Shown: positions 26,999 to 39,621 of the stretch, piece after piece | Numbering within the stretch: the first letter of the stretch is position 1 | Layout: each line of letters opens with the position of its first letter | Assembly: GCA_001768325.1 (NCBI GenBank) | Contig: MENQ01000001.1 | Span: 174,276-238,275, forward strand | DNA from: Bacteroidetes bacterium GWC2_46_850 | GTDB lineage: Bacteria; Bacteroidota; Bacteroidia; Bacteroidales; Dysgonomonadaceae | Direction: 5' to 3' | DNA length: 64,000 nt | The notes under the pieces: model-generated | Told to the model about the DNA's origin: nothing | Databases searched by the model: none | What the model saw: only the letters and a program-made list of their open reading frames with translations | Program-made: the position numbers and the translations under genes

Positions 26999-29900
26999 TT
27001 AAAATCCAACATTTAATCCTACATTAATCACTCTTTGAACGGGATATCCGAGTCCGTTGCCTGCCATTTCCGGATCCCATAATTTAAATCCACTCCACGA
27101 GAGGAGGTTTGTACCACTGATGTAGAGACGGAGATTGGACATCTTCATCTTCTTGCAGAGATCATCCGGAAGGGTATAGCCCAATTCCGCCGATTTCAAC
27201 CGCAGAAATGAGGCATCTTGCATAAACCAGGTACTGGTTTGGCGGTTGTTTTCCATCCAGTTGTTTGAGAGTCTGGGCCATAATGCATAGGAATCTCTGT
27301 TATTCTCTGACCAGTAATTATCGGCAAATGCCTTCAAAATCACATTCTGTCCAATACGTCCATCATCAGAATCCTCAAAATCATCCTGATCCATAAAAGG
27401 AGTAACCTTATTCAGATCAATCCAGAAGGATTGTCGTGCAGACCCCTGAAAGAAGAACGAAACATCAAATTTTTTAAATCCCATAGACAATCCAAATCCA
27501 TAATTGATTTCGGGGGTTGTGGGAAAACCAATAGGTACCTTATCCAGTTCAGAAATTTTGCCATCTCTGTTGACATCCCTGTATTTAATATCACCTGCTC
27601 CATACTCTCCAAACTGTGTGGGAGAATTTTTCACTTCCTGCTCATCTACAAAAAGACGTTCGGCAATATAACCCCATGTCTGTCCCAACGAGTATCCAAC
27701 CTTTGAGAGCCATGGCGTTTTCGAGTAATCAGGCTCCTCCCATTTGATCGCCTCGCTTGTAGCATAGGTAAAGGTACCCCGACCTGTAAACCAAAGATCT
27801 TTATTGACAATTTTCTCGTAATTCAGCTCGATATCGATTCCTTTTCCCTGAGCTTCACCCAGATTGGCTTTTACTGCGGGAATCACGCCCATAGTATTGG
27901 GTATCACACGGTCAAGCAATATGTTTTTACGTGTCTCTTTAAAAATATCTACATTGGCCGAGATACCTGCCACCGTAGTCATCTCAAATCCTAAATTAGT
28001 TTTGTAGGCAGTCTCCCAGCCAATTCTGTCATTGGCATAACGCGATACGTTTACACCTCCGGGATTGTAATTCAACTGTGTTCCCCAGTTTACGTTCCTC
28101 CCAGCGTTCAGGTCGACCTGAGAAAGGTAGTAGAAGCGGTCATTAGCATTACCGATAGCATCATTACCCACCAGACCGTATGTCCCTTTCAGTTTAAATT
28201 GAGTGATCACATCCTCGAGGGGTTCAAAAAAAGCTTCGTTCGATAGCATCCATGCAGCTCCGAACGAAGGGAAGAAACCCCATCTGTTATTTTCAGAGAA
28301 ACGTTCCGACCCGTTATAGCCAAAGTTAAACTCACCAAAATAACGGCTGTCGAAGTTGTAGGCAAGACGTCCTGCCAATCCAATATTTCGTCCTGGAAGA
28401 GAGAGTTGCAGATTGTCTGCAATCCCCGATTTTTCTTCCCGCATTGTATACACTATCAACGCATTCAGATTATGTATGCTGTTGAATGTATTGTTATACT
28501 CAGCAGCCGTTTCAAGGTACATGGATGTATTGATATAGCGCTGTCCGGGATTGTAGTTAATATACTCGGTTCCTTGCGTGGGATTCAGTCTTTGCAGCTT
28601 ATAGCTGTTCTTCACAAGATCGTATGAGGAGATATTGTAATAGAAAGGATAATACTGTCTCGTCACATTGTATTCAGAATATCTGTTCATATTGATCATC
28701 GCGCGTACAGTTAAACCTTGAAGCAATCTTTCAAGATCCTGCTTCAATTCAAAAGATACAATCATAGAATTTTTACTCTGATCTCTGTATCCCTTCAACG
28801 ATTCAGCATAGGGATTCAGGTACTGGCCGGCACCATAATTGCCAAACAGAATATGATTCGCATAGGAAAAGGCAGTATCCGGTTCGTAGTAAGGTTTAAA
28901 CATCACCGGATTTGCCTGAATCACCTTTCTGTACATGCCACTTCCCCCGTCCACAGGGCCGGTATATTCATCAAAATTGGCACTTAACCGGGCAATCAGC
29001 TCAGTCGATTCGGTGATATTGATATTGACATTGGAACGGAAATTGTATTTCATGAGTTTGATATTGGAGTTGAAATTGTTCCGCTTGTCAACTTTTATAT
29101 TTCCGTTGTCACGTGTAATATTTGCAGCGACATAATATCTGGACACTTTTCCCCCGCCGCTGACACTGAGATTTGCTCTCTGGTTACTGATTACATCTTC
29201 GAACATGGTTTCATACCAGTCTGTTACGGGGAAGATATCGGGATAGAGACCCCGTTCAGACATAATGATCTTTTCTTCCGGATAGAGTAACAGCCCAAGC
29301 GGATCACGTGTTTTTATCGCTTCGTTCTGCATCCGCATATAGGTTATGGGGTCAGCAATTTCCACCTTTTTGGTTGGAGATGAAAAAGAGTTTTCGATAC
29401 GTACATTAAATTTTGCTTTTCCCTCTTTTCCCTCTTTGGTGGTCACCAATATTACCCCATTTGCTCCGCGAGCGCCATATAGGGCAGTAGCTGTCGCATC
29501 CTTCATGATGGAGAAACTGGCAATATCATCGGTGTTGAGTCTGGCCAGATCGTCAGTCCCCAATTCAATACCGTCAATCAGAATAAGCGGATCCTTCTTT
29601 GCATCCGCGCCGAAAGTAGTGATACCCCGAATAAAGAAGCTGGCATTATCCTGGCCCGGTTCGCCGCTTGTCTGATAGGAAATTAAACCTGCAACCCTAC
29701 CGGCAAAAGCTGTGGTAAGGTTACTGCTTGGTACCTGAAGTTCTCCGGGTTTTACTGTAGAGATGGATGCCAGTACACTCTCCTTTTTTTGTTTGGCAAA
29801 AGCCACAACAGAGACTTCCTCAAGTTCGTCCGCCATGAACTCCATCATGAAATCAAGACGAGGTTCACCTTTATAGACCTGTTCAATTGTTTCCATTCCT

Positions 29901-30205
29901 ACAAAAGATATCATTAGCGTACTCCCAATCGGACAGTCAGGAAATTCATAATTACCGTCCACATCTGCAATTACTCCACGGGTACTTTCTTTTATCTGTA
30001 TTGTTGCACCCGACAATGCTGCTCCCCCGCTATCGGTTATTGTACCGGATACTTTGGATGTCCTGTTTTGCAACACCTGATTTAATTCAGGACTCACGGC
30101 ATACAGATCAGCCATAGAGAGCAAAAGCAAAGAGAGCCAAAAAAAGATTCTTTTCCCTGAAGAAAGAGCTTTCCTCAAGTCATTCAATTTAGTTAGTTTA
30201 ATCAT
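26999..30205 (-). CDS. SusC-type TonB-dependent transporter 2
   Basis: 1068 residues with an unusually long N-terminal signal region (MIKLTKLNDLRKALSSGKRIFFWLSLLLL... DLYAVS). The carboxypeptidase-regulatory domain is at VSGTITDSGGAALSGATI and the plug contains EEVSVVAFAKQKKESVLASISTV, a departure from the usual VVVGYGTQKK. LILIDGIELG and MKDATATALYGARGANGVILVTTKEG follow. The barrel ends VINVGLNVGF with the terminal Phe. It is the first gene of a four-gene operon (susC2, susD2, two lipoproteins) driven by the shared promoter element at 30274-30328. The divergent plug motif sets it apart from SusC1 and SusC3, suggesting a different lineage and ligand. Confidence 0.95.
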   Translation of the reverse strand: MIKLTKLNDLRKALSSGKRIFFWLSLLLLSMADLYAVSPELNQVLQNRTSKVSGTITDSGGAALSGATIQIKESTRGVIADVDGNYEFPDCPIGSTLMISFVGMETIEQVYKGEPRLDFMMEFMADELEEVSVVAFAKQKKESVLASISTVKPGELQVPSSNLTTAFAGRVAGLISYQTSGEPGQDNASFFIRGITTFGADAKKDPLILIDGIELGTDDLARLNTDDIASFSIMKDATATALYGARGANGVILVTTKEGKEGKAKFNVRIENSFSSPTKKVEIADPITYMRMQNEAIKTRDPLGLLLYPEEKIIMSERGLYPDIFPVTDWYETMFEDVISNQRANLSVSGGGKVSRYYVAANITRDNGNIKVDKRNNFNSNIKLMKYNFRSNVNINITESTELIARLSANFDEYTGPVDGGSGMYRKVIQANPVMFKPYYEPDTAFSYANHILFGNYGAGQYLNPYAESLKGYRDQSKNSMIVSFELKQDLERLLQGLTVRAMINMNRYSEYNVTRQYYPFYYNISSYDLVKNSYKLQRLNPTQGTEYINYNPGQRYINTSMYLETAAEYNNTFNSIHNLNALIVYTMREEKSGIADNLQLSLPGRNIGLAGRLAYNFDSRYFGEFNFGYNGSERFSENNRWGFFPSFGAAWMLSNEAFFEPLEDVITQFKLKGTYGLVGNDAIGNANDRFYYLSQVDLNAGRNVNWGTQLNYNPGGVNVSRYANDRIGWETAYKTNLGFEMTTVAGISANVDIFKETRKNILLDRVIPNTMGVIPAVKANLGEAQGKGIDIELNYEKIVNKDLWFTGRGTFTYATSEAIKWEEPDYSKTPWLSKVGYSLGQTWGYIAERLFVDEQEVKNSPTQFGEYGAGDIKYRDVNRDGKISELDKVPIGFPTTPEINYGFGLSMGFKKFDVSFFFQGSARQSFWIDLNKVTPFMDQDDFEDSDDGRIGQNVILKAFADNYWSENNRDSYALWPRLSNNWMENNRQTSTWFMQDASFLRLKSAELGYTLPDDLCKKMKMSNLRLYISGTNLLSWSGFKLWDPEMAGNGLGYPVQRVINVGLNVGF

Positions 30206-30273
30206 AGCATGATAATTAATGTAATTTAGAAATATACAATATGCAAAGAATATTAAAGAACTTTACTATTTGT

Positions 30274-30328
30274 CAAAATTATTACTTTTAAGCAGAATTT
30301 AACTCCAATTATCACGAAAAAAGGTGGA
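30274..30328 (-). promoter_or_regulatory. Candidate HTCS operator and promoter of the SusC2 operon
   Basis: Read leftward, the 22-bp element is TCCACCTTTTTTCG then TGATAATT (30328-30307). Exactly 25 bp later comes TAATTTTG (30281-30274), a perfect -7 box. The nearly same element and identical gap occur before SusC3, the first GH2 gene and the rightward operon. A second possible promoter uses the same TTTTG as a -33 box, 21 bp before TATTCTTTG (30252-30244). The rest of the 338-bp gap holds the hairpins listed separately. Confidence 0.6.
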
Positions 30329-30392
30329 AAAATAGTGAATCGGCGAATCTTTATTTATTTTATCCCAGTTTAATTTTAAAGTGGTTTAATTC

Positions 30393-30410
30393 TCCGACCC
30401 TTGGGTCGGA
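30393..30410 (-). repeat. Short GC-rich hairpin downstream of susD3
   Basis: TCCGACCC (30393-30400) pairs perfectly with GGGTCGGA (30403-30410). It is one of two hairpins in the susD3-susC2 gap and may help termination or protect the 3' end. No long T-tract follows in the leftward direction. Confidence 0.4.
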
Positions 30411-30471
30411 AACAAATAATAAAGTCCATTTGATACCTCGGGGTTTGCCCTGTGGTTGTTCATTTTAAAAT

Positions 30472-30501
30472 ATTGGGGACGGAATAACCTCCATCCCCAA
30501 T
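30472..30501 (-). terminator. Candidate terminator after susD3
   Basis: Stem ATTGGGGA (30472-30479) with TCCCCAAT (30494-30501) and a 14-nt loop, 42 bp after the susD3 stop. Leftward, the stem is followed by ATTTTAAAAT, a weak T-run. It is the best candidate for the end of the SusC3-SusD3 transcript. Confidence 0.45.
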
Positions 30502-30543
30502 AACAAGCCTAAACCTGAAACCAGACCTATATGAAAACCTTTT

Positions 30544-32595
30544 TTATTGTTCCGCCGCTTGTGCAGCTTCCGTGGGCCAATATGGATTCTGATAAAGCGG
30601 CGAAGTAGAAACATCAGCGCCTGCAGTAGCAGATACCTGAAATTGTTTCACCATAATCGGGCGCAGGTAATGCGCCTTCTTCCACGTCATTCCATTGTAT
30701 CCGCTTTGGTCGATGTAACGCTCGTATGGACGGAGGTACTCACTCCTGTTTTTGGAAGACACTTTTGCGTCATTTGTTCCATCGGCAACCAAATCCTCTG
30801 CAGAATACCAGTCTTCCATCGGTGTATTCCACAAGTGGAAGCCTTCGATATGGTATGGATTGTTTATCAGCTGATCCATCGCACGCCAGCGGCAAAGATC
30901 CATGTAGCGAAGTCCTTCGGCTATCAACTCACTGCGGCGTTCGCGGCGGATGTTATACAAAGTCGGGTCTATCAACGCTCCTGCGGAATATGCTCCCCAG
31001 TCGTTTTCAGCTTCCTTGCTTAGGTCCGTTTTGGCAATCGTATTGTCGAAGTCGGGATTTACGTGAGAACGGTTGCGGAGAATCGTCCAGTATTCGCGGG
31101 CTGTAGCATCTAACGTCCCCTTCTTCACGTAACTTGCTTCCATGTAGTTGAGCAGTGCTTCGGTAGCCCGGAAACTAATAGCTGCCGTAAATCCGCCGCC
31201 ATTGGCATAATGTTTCCGGTTGAAAGAGCCTCCCTTGCGCAAAGCATATCCGGTGGCATATCCACGTTCGCCATCACCGTTTGTAATACCGGGTACAGGT
31301 TCTACAAATACGGCTTCCGTACCTTCGTTATTTTCCAGTTCGTACAGGATATTCTTTTGTCCGGGTTCTTTCAGGAAAATAGCCAAGCGAGAGTCGCGAT
31401 TGGCACGAACATCGGCAATTGTTTTGTCGCCTTTATAATAATTGTCTCCGTCAGCATACGTTCCATGCGTATAGACCGGCGTTCCGTCTGCCATCAGGAA
31501 ACTGTTTACCAATCCGCGGGTTACACCAATGCGATAGTTTCCACGCCCTGCCGCCGAGTTCACATTATGAGTCTGCAAACCTTTGGCATATTGACGCCAC
31601 AACAACACTTCCTTTACACCCGACAGGTTTTCGGAAGCAAACATTTCGTAATACGGATTCACCGGTTCGCTTGCCTCTTGCTGCAACACGCCTGTGTTTT
31701 CCGTCAGGTTTCCTTTGTAAGCGTCGGCTACCAGCTTGGATGCATTTATGGCTTCGGTCAGGAAAAAATCTATTTCACTGTCAATACTCCCACTTGGGAA
31801 CTGATAGTTTGCATTGTACTCCTTTGTTTTACCGGGCCATCCTTCACCGTTGGGAACAAACGCCGTACCCTTATGGTATTTCAGCCAGGTACCTTCGTAT
31901 AAGGCTACGCGCGACTTCAACAACAAGGCAGCATCTTTATTGATGCGTGTCGTAGCCAAATCTTTACCGGCAAGCAGCGTCACCGCTTTGTCCAAGTCAG
32001 AAAGGATAAAGCGGGCTACTTCGTTACGGGGGCTACGCTTCAGCGCTTCGCGCAACGCTTCCATATTATCGGACAGCGGTTCGCTGACGATAGGAAAATC
32101 GCCAAATAGTTGGTAACGTTTGAAGTATTCATAAGCACGCAGGAAATAGACTTCGCCAATATAATGTTTGACGTTAACCAAATCGCCCGCGATTGTATTT
32201 GCCGAACCGCTCAGGTCTTCTCCAAACGTGGGCAATGCTTGCGATAAAAAGAAATTGCAGCGATAGATTTGTTCAAAATTCCAGTTATTGTTTTCCGACA
32301 TATCTACCTTCCAACGGTCAGCAGTATAGCGGTCGTGTACCGATACGCCTGTCTGGTTATCGGTGTTATTGTCTTCGCCGAAAATACCGTAGCTCCAAGT
32401 GGAGTGCGAAGGAAGAATATCCGCGTACATGCGGTTTGCATAATTCTCCAACTGAGATGCTTCGGTGAAATAGGCTTCCGGGGTTATTTGCGACTGCGGT
32501 TCCTTATCGAGAAAATCATCGCAAGACATAAAGCCGCCTGTCAAAGCCAATAATGCTAAAAGCGACCATTCAATTATCTTGTTATTTGTCTTCAT
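30544..32595 (-). CDS. SusD/RagB-type lipoprotein 3
   Basis: 683 residues, at the long end for SusD. The signal ends GGFMSC (Cys25), then DDFLDKEPQSQITPEAYFTEASQLENYANRMYADILPS. Family motifs are clear: VKHYIGEVYFLRAYEYFKRYQLFGDFPIV, INKDAALLLKSRVALYEGTWLKYH and NIRRERRSELIAEGLRYMDLCRWRAMDQLI. The C-terminus ends PLYQNPYWPTEAAQAAEQ. The gene starts 19 bp after susC3. It forms the outer-membrane import pair with SusC3; the ligand cannot be read from sequence. Confidence 0.95.
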   Translation of the reverse strand: MKTNNKIIEWSLLALLALTGGFMSCDDFLDKEPQSQITPEAYFTEASQLENYANRMYADILPSHSTWSYGIFGEDNNTDNQTGVSVHDRYTADRWKVDMSENNNWNFEQIYRCNFFLSQALPTFGEDLSGSANTIAGDLVNVKHYIGEVYFLRAYEYFKRYQLFGDFPIVSEPLSDNMEALREALKRSPRNEVARFILSDLDKAVTLLAGKDLATTRINKDAALLLKSRVALYEGTWLKYHKGTAFVPNGEGWPGKTKEYNANYQFPSGSIDSEIDFFLTEAINASKLVADAYKGNLTENTGVLQQEASEPVNPYYEMFASENLSGVKEVLLWRQYAKGLQTHNVNSAAGRGNYRIGVTRGLVNSFLMADGTPVYTHGTYADGDNYYKGDKTIADVRANRDSRLAIFLKEPGQKNILYELENNEGTEAVFVEPVPGITNGDGERGYATGYALRKGGSFNRKHYANGGGFTAAISFRATEALLNYMEASYVKKGTLDATAREYWTILRNRSHVNPDFDNTIAKTDLSKEAENDWGAYSAGALIDPTLYNIRRERRSELIAEGLRYMDLCRWRAMDQLINNPYHIEGFHLWNTPMEDWYSAEDLVADGTNDAKVSSKNRSEYLRPYERYIDQSGYNGMTWKKAHYLRPIMVKQFQVSATAGADVSTSPLYQNPYWPTEAAQAAEQ

Positions 32596-32614
32596 ATCAA
32601 TTTATATATAGAGA

Positions 32615-35600
32615 TTAAAAGGTTACATTAATACCAAACGACCATGTTTGAGACAGCGGATAAGCATTACCATTGCTTCTTATAGCGTTATCAGCGCTAC
32701 TATTCGTATTTCCACCATTGATTGTTTCAGGGTCGAAGAGTTTGGAGAGATCAGTACCTGTCCACAGGTTTTCGCCGGAAGCAAAGATGCGGGCTTTGCT
32801 GATACCGATATGCTTTGTCCATACAGCCGGTAAAGTATAACCGATTTGCAAATTCTTCAAACGGAGATAAGAAGCATCTTGCATGTAACGGGTCTGAGAT
32901 TTATGGTTTTTACCGGGACCATTGCTACTCCATCCAAACAGGGCACGAGGATAATAAGAGTCCAAATTGGCAGGAATATCTCCATTTAATCCGGTAGCTT
33001 CGGCACGGAAGTAATCGGCATGTTCTTTCAAACCGGCAGACCACCATTCACTTTCCACAGCTCCCCAGAACAGATTACTGTATTGACTGTGCATATAGTC
33101 GCGTTTCATCACTCCTTGCAAGAATACCCGTACATCAAATCCTTTATAGTCGGCAGAAAGGTCAAACCCAAACTGGAAACGAGGTGTGTTATTCCCGATC
33201 ACTTTCAAGTCGCCGTGGTCTTCTATGGTACCTGCGCCCTCTGTGATTCCGGGTTTGCCATCCAAATCTTTATACATGATGTCTCCTGCACTCCATTCCG
33301 AACCAAAAGGTTGTCCACCTACGGTTGCCAGGTGTGCATCCATTTCTGCTTGCGTTTTAGCAATGCCAACGGTTTCATATCCCCAGATTTCTCCTATCTC
33401 GTGTCCGGCCATATACGACCAGATAGAGTTGGTTGTATTGCTGGGGTAACTTTCGATAGTGGTTTTTGCGTCCGACAACAAGAACTTGGCTCCATATCCC
33501 AATCCGTTTTTCAGCCGGTCGTTCCAGCCGATTTCCAATTCCCAACCGAAGGTTTTCAAGTCGCAGTTGTTTGTTTTCGGCGGACTGATACCCAATATGT
33601 TGGGAAGTTCGGGCGCAGGGCCTACCATATTGTCGGTGTAACGGGTAAATACATCAAACGACCCTTTCAGGCGATTGTTGAATAAGCCATAATCAAGACC
33701 AACATTCCATGAACGTACCGTTTCCCAAGTCAGGACGGTACTCACCAAGTCGCCTATTCTTGCCGTATTCGGTGCTACTCCATTTTGCAGCCAGGCGCCA
33801 TTGCCCGAACCCAAAGTCATCGTGCGGTAAGTAGGATACCAGGCATTGGTGTTCTGATTGCCCAGTTCGCCATAAGAACCGCGCAATTTCAAGGTATTTA
33901 CCGTTTGTTGCAACGATTCCCAGAACGCCTCACGAGCTATATTCCAACCCAAAGAGAAAGAAGGATACAAGTCCCAACGATTGCCTTTTCGGAAACGGGA
34001 AGTGCCGTCATAGCGCAGATTTAATTCAGCCAGGTATCTGCCATCGTAATCATAGTTGACACGTCCGAAAAAACCGGCGGTAGACCATTCGTTGCTGTAT
34101 CCGTTCACTTCGGGGATTTTTTGTTTACCGTCGCCGCCCAAGCTGTTTGCCAAGTCAAATTCCGAAAGGTCGTACAACAGCAAGCCGTATTTTCTCGCAT
34201 TGAAAACAGTTTCCTTCATTTCGTCTGCCTGAAACCCGCCCATGACTTTTAGATTATGTGCCTCATTGAACGTATGCGTATATTCAGAGAATATATTCAG
34301 ATTCAAATGATTTTCTTTTCTGAACTCCTGATAAAGGTTGGATGAACTCGTGCCGCTCAGAGGATTTCCAGCTACATCGTGGTTGTAATACGGCAGTGTA
34401 GTTTCCTTCACATTCGAGTTATAGATATTGTAGTTAAACTCAACGTGAGTCAACCAATTTTTCACAGGTTCAAAGATAAAAGCTGCCTGATGAGCCACAT
34501 TGTCGGATTGTACATTGCGTTTTCCTCCCAAAGCCAATTGCATGGCCGGAGTTTCCGCGTTACTATTATGATAATAGCCATTTTCGTCATACACTGGCAA
34601 GTTGGGCCATGTCTGACGTCCAATCTTTTCATACAGGCCATCATTGAATCTGGTAGGACGATAGTTGTCGGTACGGGCAAAACGCAGGCCGTAACTGAAA
34701 TTCACCCATGAGGCAAGTTCTGCATTGATCTTTGCTGTTGCGTTATAACGTTTCAAACCATCACTGCCATGACGAAGCGCGCCACTTTGATCGAGGTAGC
34801 CCAGCGAAGCGTAATAATTCAGTTTCTCGCTACCACCACTCAGGCTTAAATTATGCTCTTGCGAGAAGTTATTGTCCTTATAAATCTCCTTATACCAGTC
34901 CGTATTGGCATACCCAGTGGAGAACGGGTCTCCTGCGGGTTTACCCCAGACTTTGCCATCGCTAAGCAAACCACCCGTATTCGTACCTCCTTCAGCTTGA
35001 AAATCCAGCATCTTTTGCATAATATCATTTTTGAAGAATGTTCCCCAACCGGCATTAGCATAACCGGCATTGATATAGTTGGCAAAAGTATAAGAGTCCA
35101 TCTGTTCCGGCATATTGATCGGGCTGCTCACACGAAAACTGTTATTATAATTAACAGTTGTTTTGCCCGCTGTCCCTTTTTTAGTGGTGATTAAAATAAC
35201 GCCAAACGGAGCGCGTGAACCATAAATAGAAGAGGCTGCCGCATCTTTCAGCACGGAAACGTTTTCAATATCCTGCGGATTAACCGTATTGATATCGCCT
35301 TCCATACCATCAATTAAAATCAACGGGCTGCCGCTGGAACCATCGCCGATAGTTCCTCTACCACGAATGTTGATACTCATATTCTTGTCCATTTCGCCGG
35401 TATTGGTGGTAATGAACAAGCCCGGCACCAAACCTTGCAAGGCTTGTGTAGCATTCACAACCGGACGGGCTTCGAGGTCTTTTGCCGTGGCTGTTCCCAC
35501 CGCGCCGGTCAGGTTTACTTTCTTTTGCGTGCCGAAACCGACGACAACGACTTCGTCGAGCGTTCGGGTATCTTCTTGCAGTATGATCGTTAATGATTGT

Positions 35601-35857
35601 CCGCTAACGGTAACTTCCTGCTTAATATAACCGATATAACTGATTTGAAGAGTTGAACCTATTGGAGCATCCAGTGTAAAATTGCCGTCTACACCGGTAA
35701 CGGTACCATGTGAAGTACCTTTTTCCAATATACTTGCGCCGATAACAGGCTCCCCGTTCACATCGGAAACATTCCCGGTAACTCTGTTCTGGGCATATGT
35801 CATAATGCAACACATGCTTATGACAATGCATGTGATAAAAGTTTTTAATTTGTACAT
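32615..35857 (-). CDS. SusC-type TonB-dependent transporter 3
   Basis: 1080 residues. Signal MYKLKTFITCIVISMCCIMTYAQ, carboxypeptidase-regulatory domain (NRVTGNVSDVNGEPVIGASI), plug (DEVVVVGFGTQKKVNLTGAVGTA, PLILIDGMEGDINT, LKDAAASSIYGSRAPFGVILITTKKG) and barrel ending WSFGINVTF. The first ~100 residues and the mRNA leader resemble SusC1, though the barrels differ, so duplication or domain shuffling is likely. Its promoter carries the shared operator-like element at 36003-36057 and its leader a short uORF. susD3 follows by 19 bp. Confidence 0.95.
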   Translation of the reverse strand: MYKLKTFITCIVISMCCIMTYAQNRVTGNVSDVNGEPVIGASILEKGTSHGTVTGVDGNFTLDAPIGSTLQISYIGYIKQEVTVSGQSLTIILQEDTRTLDEVVVVGFGTQKKVNLTGAVGTATAKDLEARPVVNATQALQGLVPGLFITTNTGEMDKNMSINIRGRGTIGDGSSGSPLILIDGMEGDINTVNPQDIENVSVLKDAAASSIYGSRAPFGVILITTKKGTAGKTTVNYNNSFRVSSPINMPEQMDSYTFANYINAGYANAGWGTFFKNDIMQKMLDFQAEGGTNTGGLLSDGKVWGKPAGDPFSTGYANTDWYKEIYKDNNFSQEHNLSLSGGSEKLNYYASLGYLDQSGALRHGSDGLKRYNATAKINAELASWVNFSYGLRFARTDNYRPTRFNDGLYEKIGRQTWPNLPVYDENGYYHNSNAETPAMQLALGGKRNVQSDNVAHQAAFIFEPVKNWLTHVEFNYNIYNSNVKETTLPYYNHDVAGNPLSGTSSSNLYQEFRKENHLNLNIFSEYTHTFNEAHNLKVMGGFQADEMKETVFNARKYGLLLYDLSEFDLANSLGGDGKQKIPEVNGYSNEWSTAGFFGRVNYDYDGRYLAELNLRYDGTSRFRKGNRWDLYPSFSLGWNIAREAFWESLQQTVNTLKLRGSYGELGNQNTNAWYPTYRTMTLGSGNGAWLQNGVAPNTARIGDLVSTVLTWETVRSWNVGLDYGLFNNRLKGSFDVFTRYTDNMVGPAPELPNILGISPPKTNNCDLKTFGWELEIGWNDRLKNGLGYGAKFLLSDAKTTIESYPSNTTNSIWSYMAGHEIGEIWGYETVGIAKTQAEMDAHLATVGGQPFGSEWSAGDIMYKDLDGKPGITEGAGTIEDHGDLKVIGNNTPRFQFGFDLSADYKGFDVRVFLQGVMKRDYMHSQYSNLFWGAVESEWWSAGLKEHADYFRAEATGLNGDIPANLDSYYPRALFGWSSNGPGKNHKSQTRYMQDASYLRLKNLQIGYTLPAVWTKHIGISKARIFASGENLWTGTDLSKLFDPETINGGNTNSSADNAIRSNGNAYPLSQTWSFGINVTF

Positions 35858-35920
35858 AAATTCATAAATAATTAAAGATGATATTACATTTAATTCTTTT
35901 TAATTGGATTGTCTACCCAA

Positions 35921-35956
35921 CTATTTTTCAATGTTAAACCCAAGATTTTTTTTCAT
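35921..35956 (-). CDS. Short upstream ORF in the SusC3 leader (11 codons)
   Basis: Reads MKKNLGFNIEK and stop, starting in TGCCTATGAA, with GACAATCCAATTAAA just after the stop. The same start context and downstream sequence recur in the SusC1 leader. It lies ~40 nt after the expected transcription start and 63 nt before susC3. A leader-peptide role is inference. Confidence 0.35.
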   Translation of the reverse strand: MKKNLGFNIEK

Positions 35957-36002
35957 AGGCAAAATTTATTTAATTATATTAAAAGACGGTTTAAAGCTTT
36001 AA

Positions 36003-36057
36003 CAAAGGTATGTGAGAGGGGGGAGAACCGACTCCAATTATCATTAAAAAAGGAGGA
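36003..36057 (-). promoter_or_regulatory. Candidate HTCS operator and promoter of SusC3-SusD3
   Basis: Leftward reading gives TCCTCCTTTTTTAA then TGATAATT (36057-36036), a 25-bp gap, and the -7 box TACCTTTG (36010-36003). Both sequence and spacing match the elements before SusC2 and the first GH2 gene. No -33 TTG sits at the standard 19-21 bp, consistent with an activated promoter. The rest of the 381-bp gap is the susC3 leader and the GH2 terminator. Confidence 0.6.
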
Positions 36058-36174
36058 ATATTCATTACGGACTTTATCTTCAGGAATGTTTCTGGAGAGA
36101 GGAAAAGATGCATAAACAGAACCAGTTACGTCCAAATTGAAGTGTAGTTTAAAAGTCGTGTGAAGCGAATTTAC

Positions 36175-36214
36175 AAAAAAAGAGGCTGTCTCATATTATC
36201 AAATGAGACAGCCT
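36175..36214 (-). terminator. Rho-independent terminator of the first GH2 gene
   Basis: Perfect 12-bp stem AGGCTGTCTCAT (36183-36194) with ATGAGACAGCCT (36203-36214), 8-nt loop, followed leftward by CTTTTTTT (T-tract 36181-36175). It begins 24 bp after the GH2 stop and separates that transcript from SusC3. Confidence 0.85.
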
Positions 36215-36238
36215 AAAATTAATGATTGGGCTGAAGAA

Positions 36239-39394
<3,156 letters not shown>

Positions 39395-39434
39395 TTATTA
39401 TTTCGCTGTTTCGTGGGGTCAATAAAGTCAACGA

Positions 39435-39489
39435 TAAAGATAATCTCATTCATCAGATGGTCACTCTAATTATCATTCAAAAAGGTAGA
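39435..39489 (-). promoter_or_regulatory. Candidate HTCS operator and promoter of the first GH2 gene
   Basis: Leftward: TCTACCTTTTTGAA then TGATAATT (39489-39468), 25 bp, then TATCTTTA (39442-39435) as the -7 box. This is the same architecture as before SusC2 and SusC3. It lies in the divergent region next to the HTCS gene, which makes that HTCS the prime candidate for the binding protein. Confidence 0.6.
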
Positions 39490-39569
39490 AATTTAAAGAA
39501 ATGATCCCTTCGCGATCCCCTGGTTGTCTGATAAAGGACGAAGATGAAAGAAATTTAAAAGTTTATGAC

Positions 39570-39577
39570 TATTTTTG
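39570..39577 (+). promoter_or_regulatory. -7 box of the HTCS gene
   Basis: TATTTTTG fits TAnnTTTG and lies 44 bp before the ATG at 39622. No clear -33 TTG is seen, and the shared 22-bp element is absent, so the regulator itself does not appear to use that operator. Confidence 0.4.
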
Positions 39578-39621
39578 CATAGAGCAAAATTTGTAAAAGT
39601 TGATTTGTAGTGGCTGATTCT

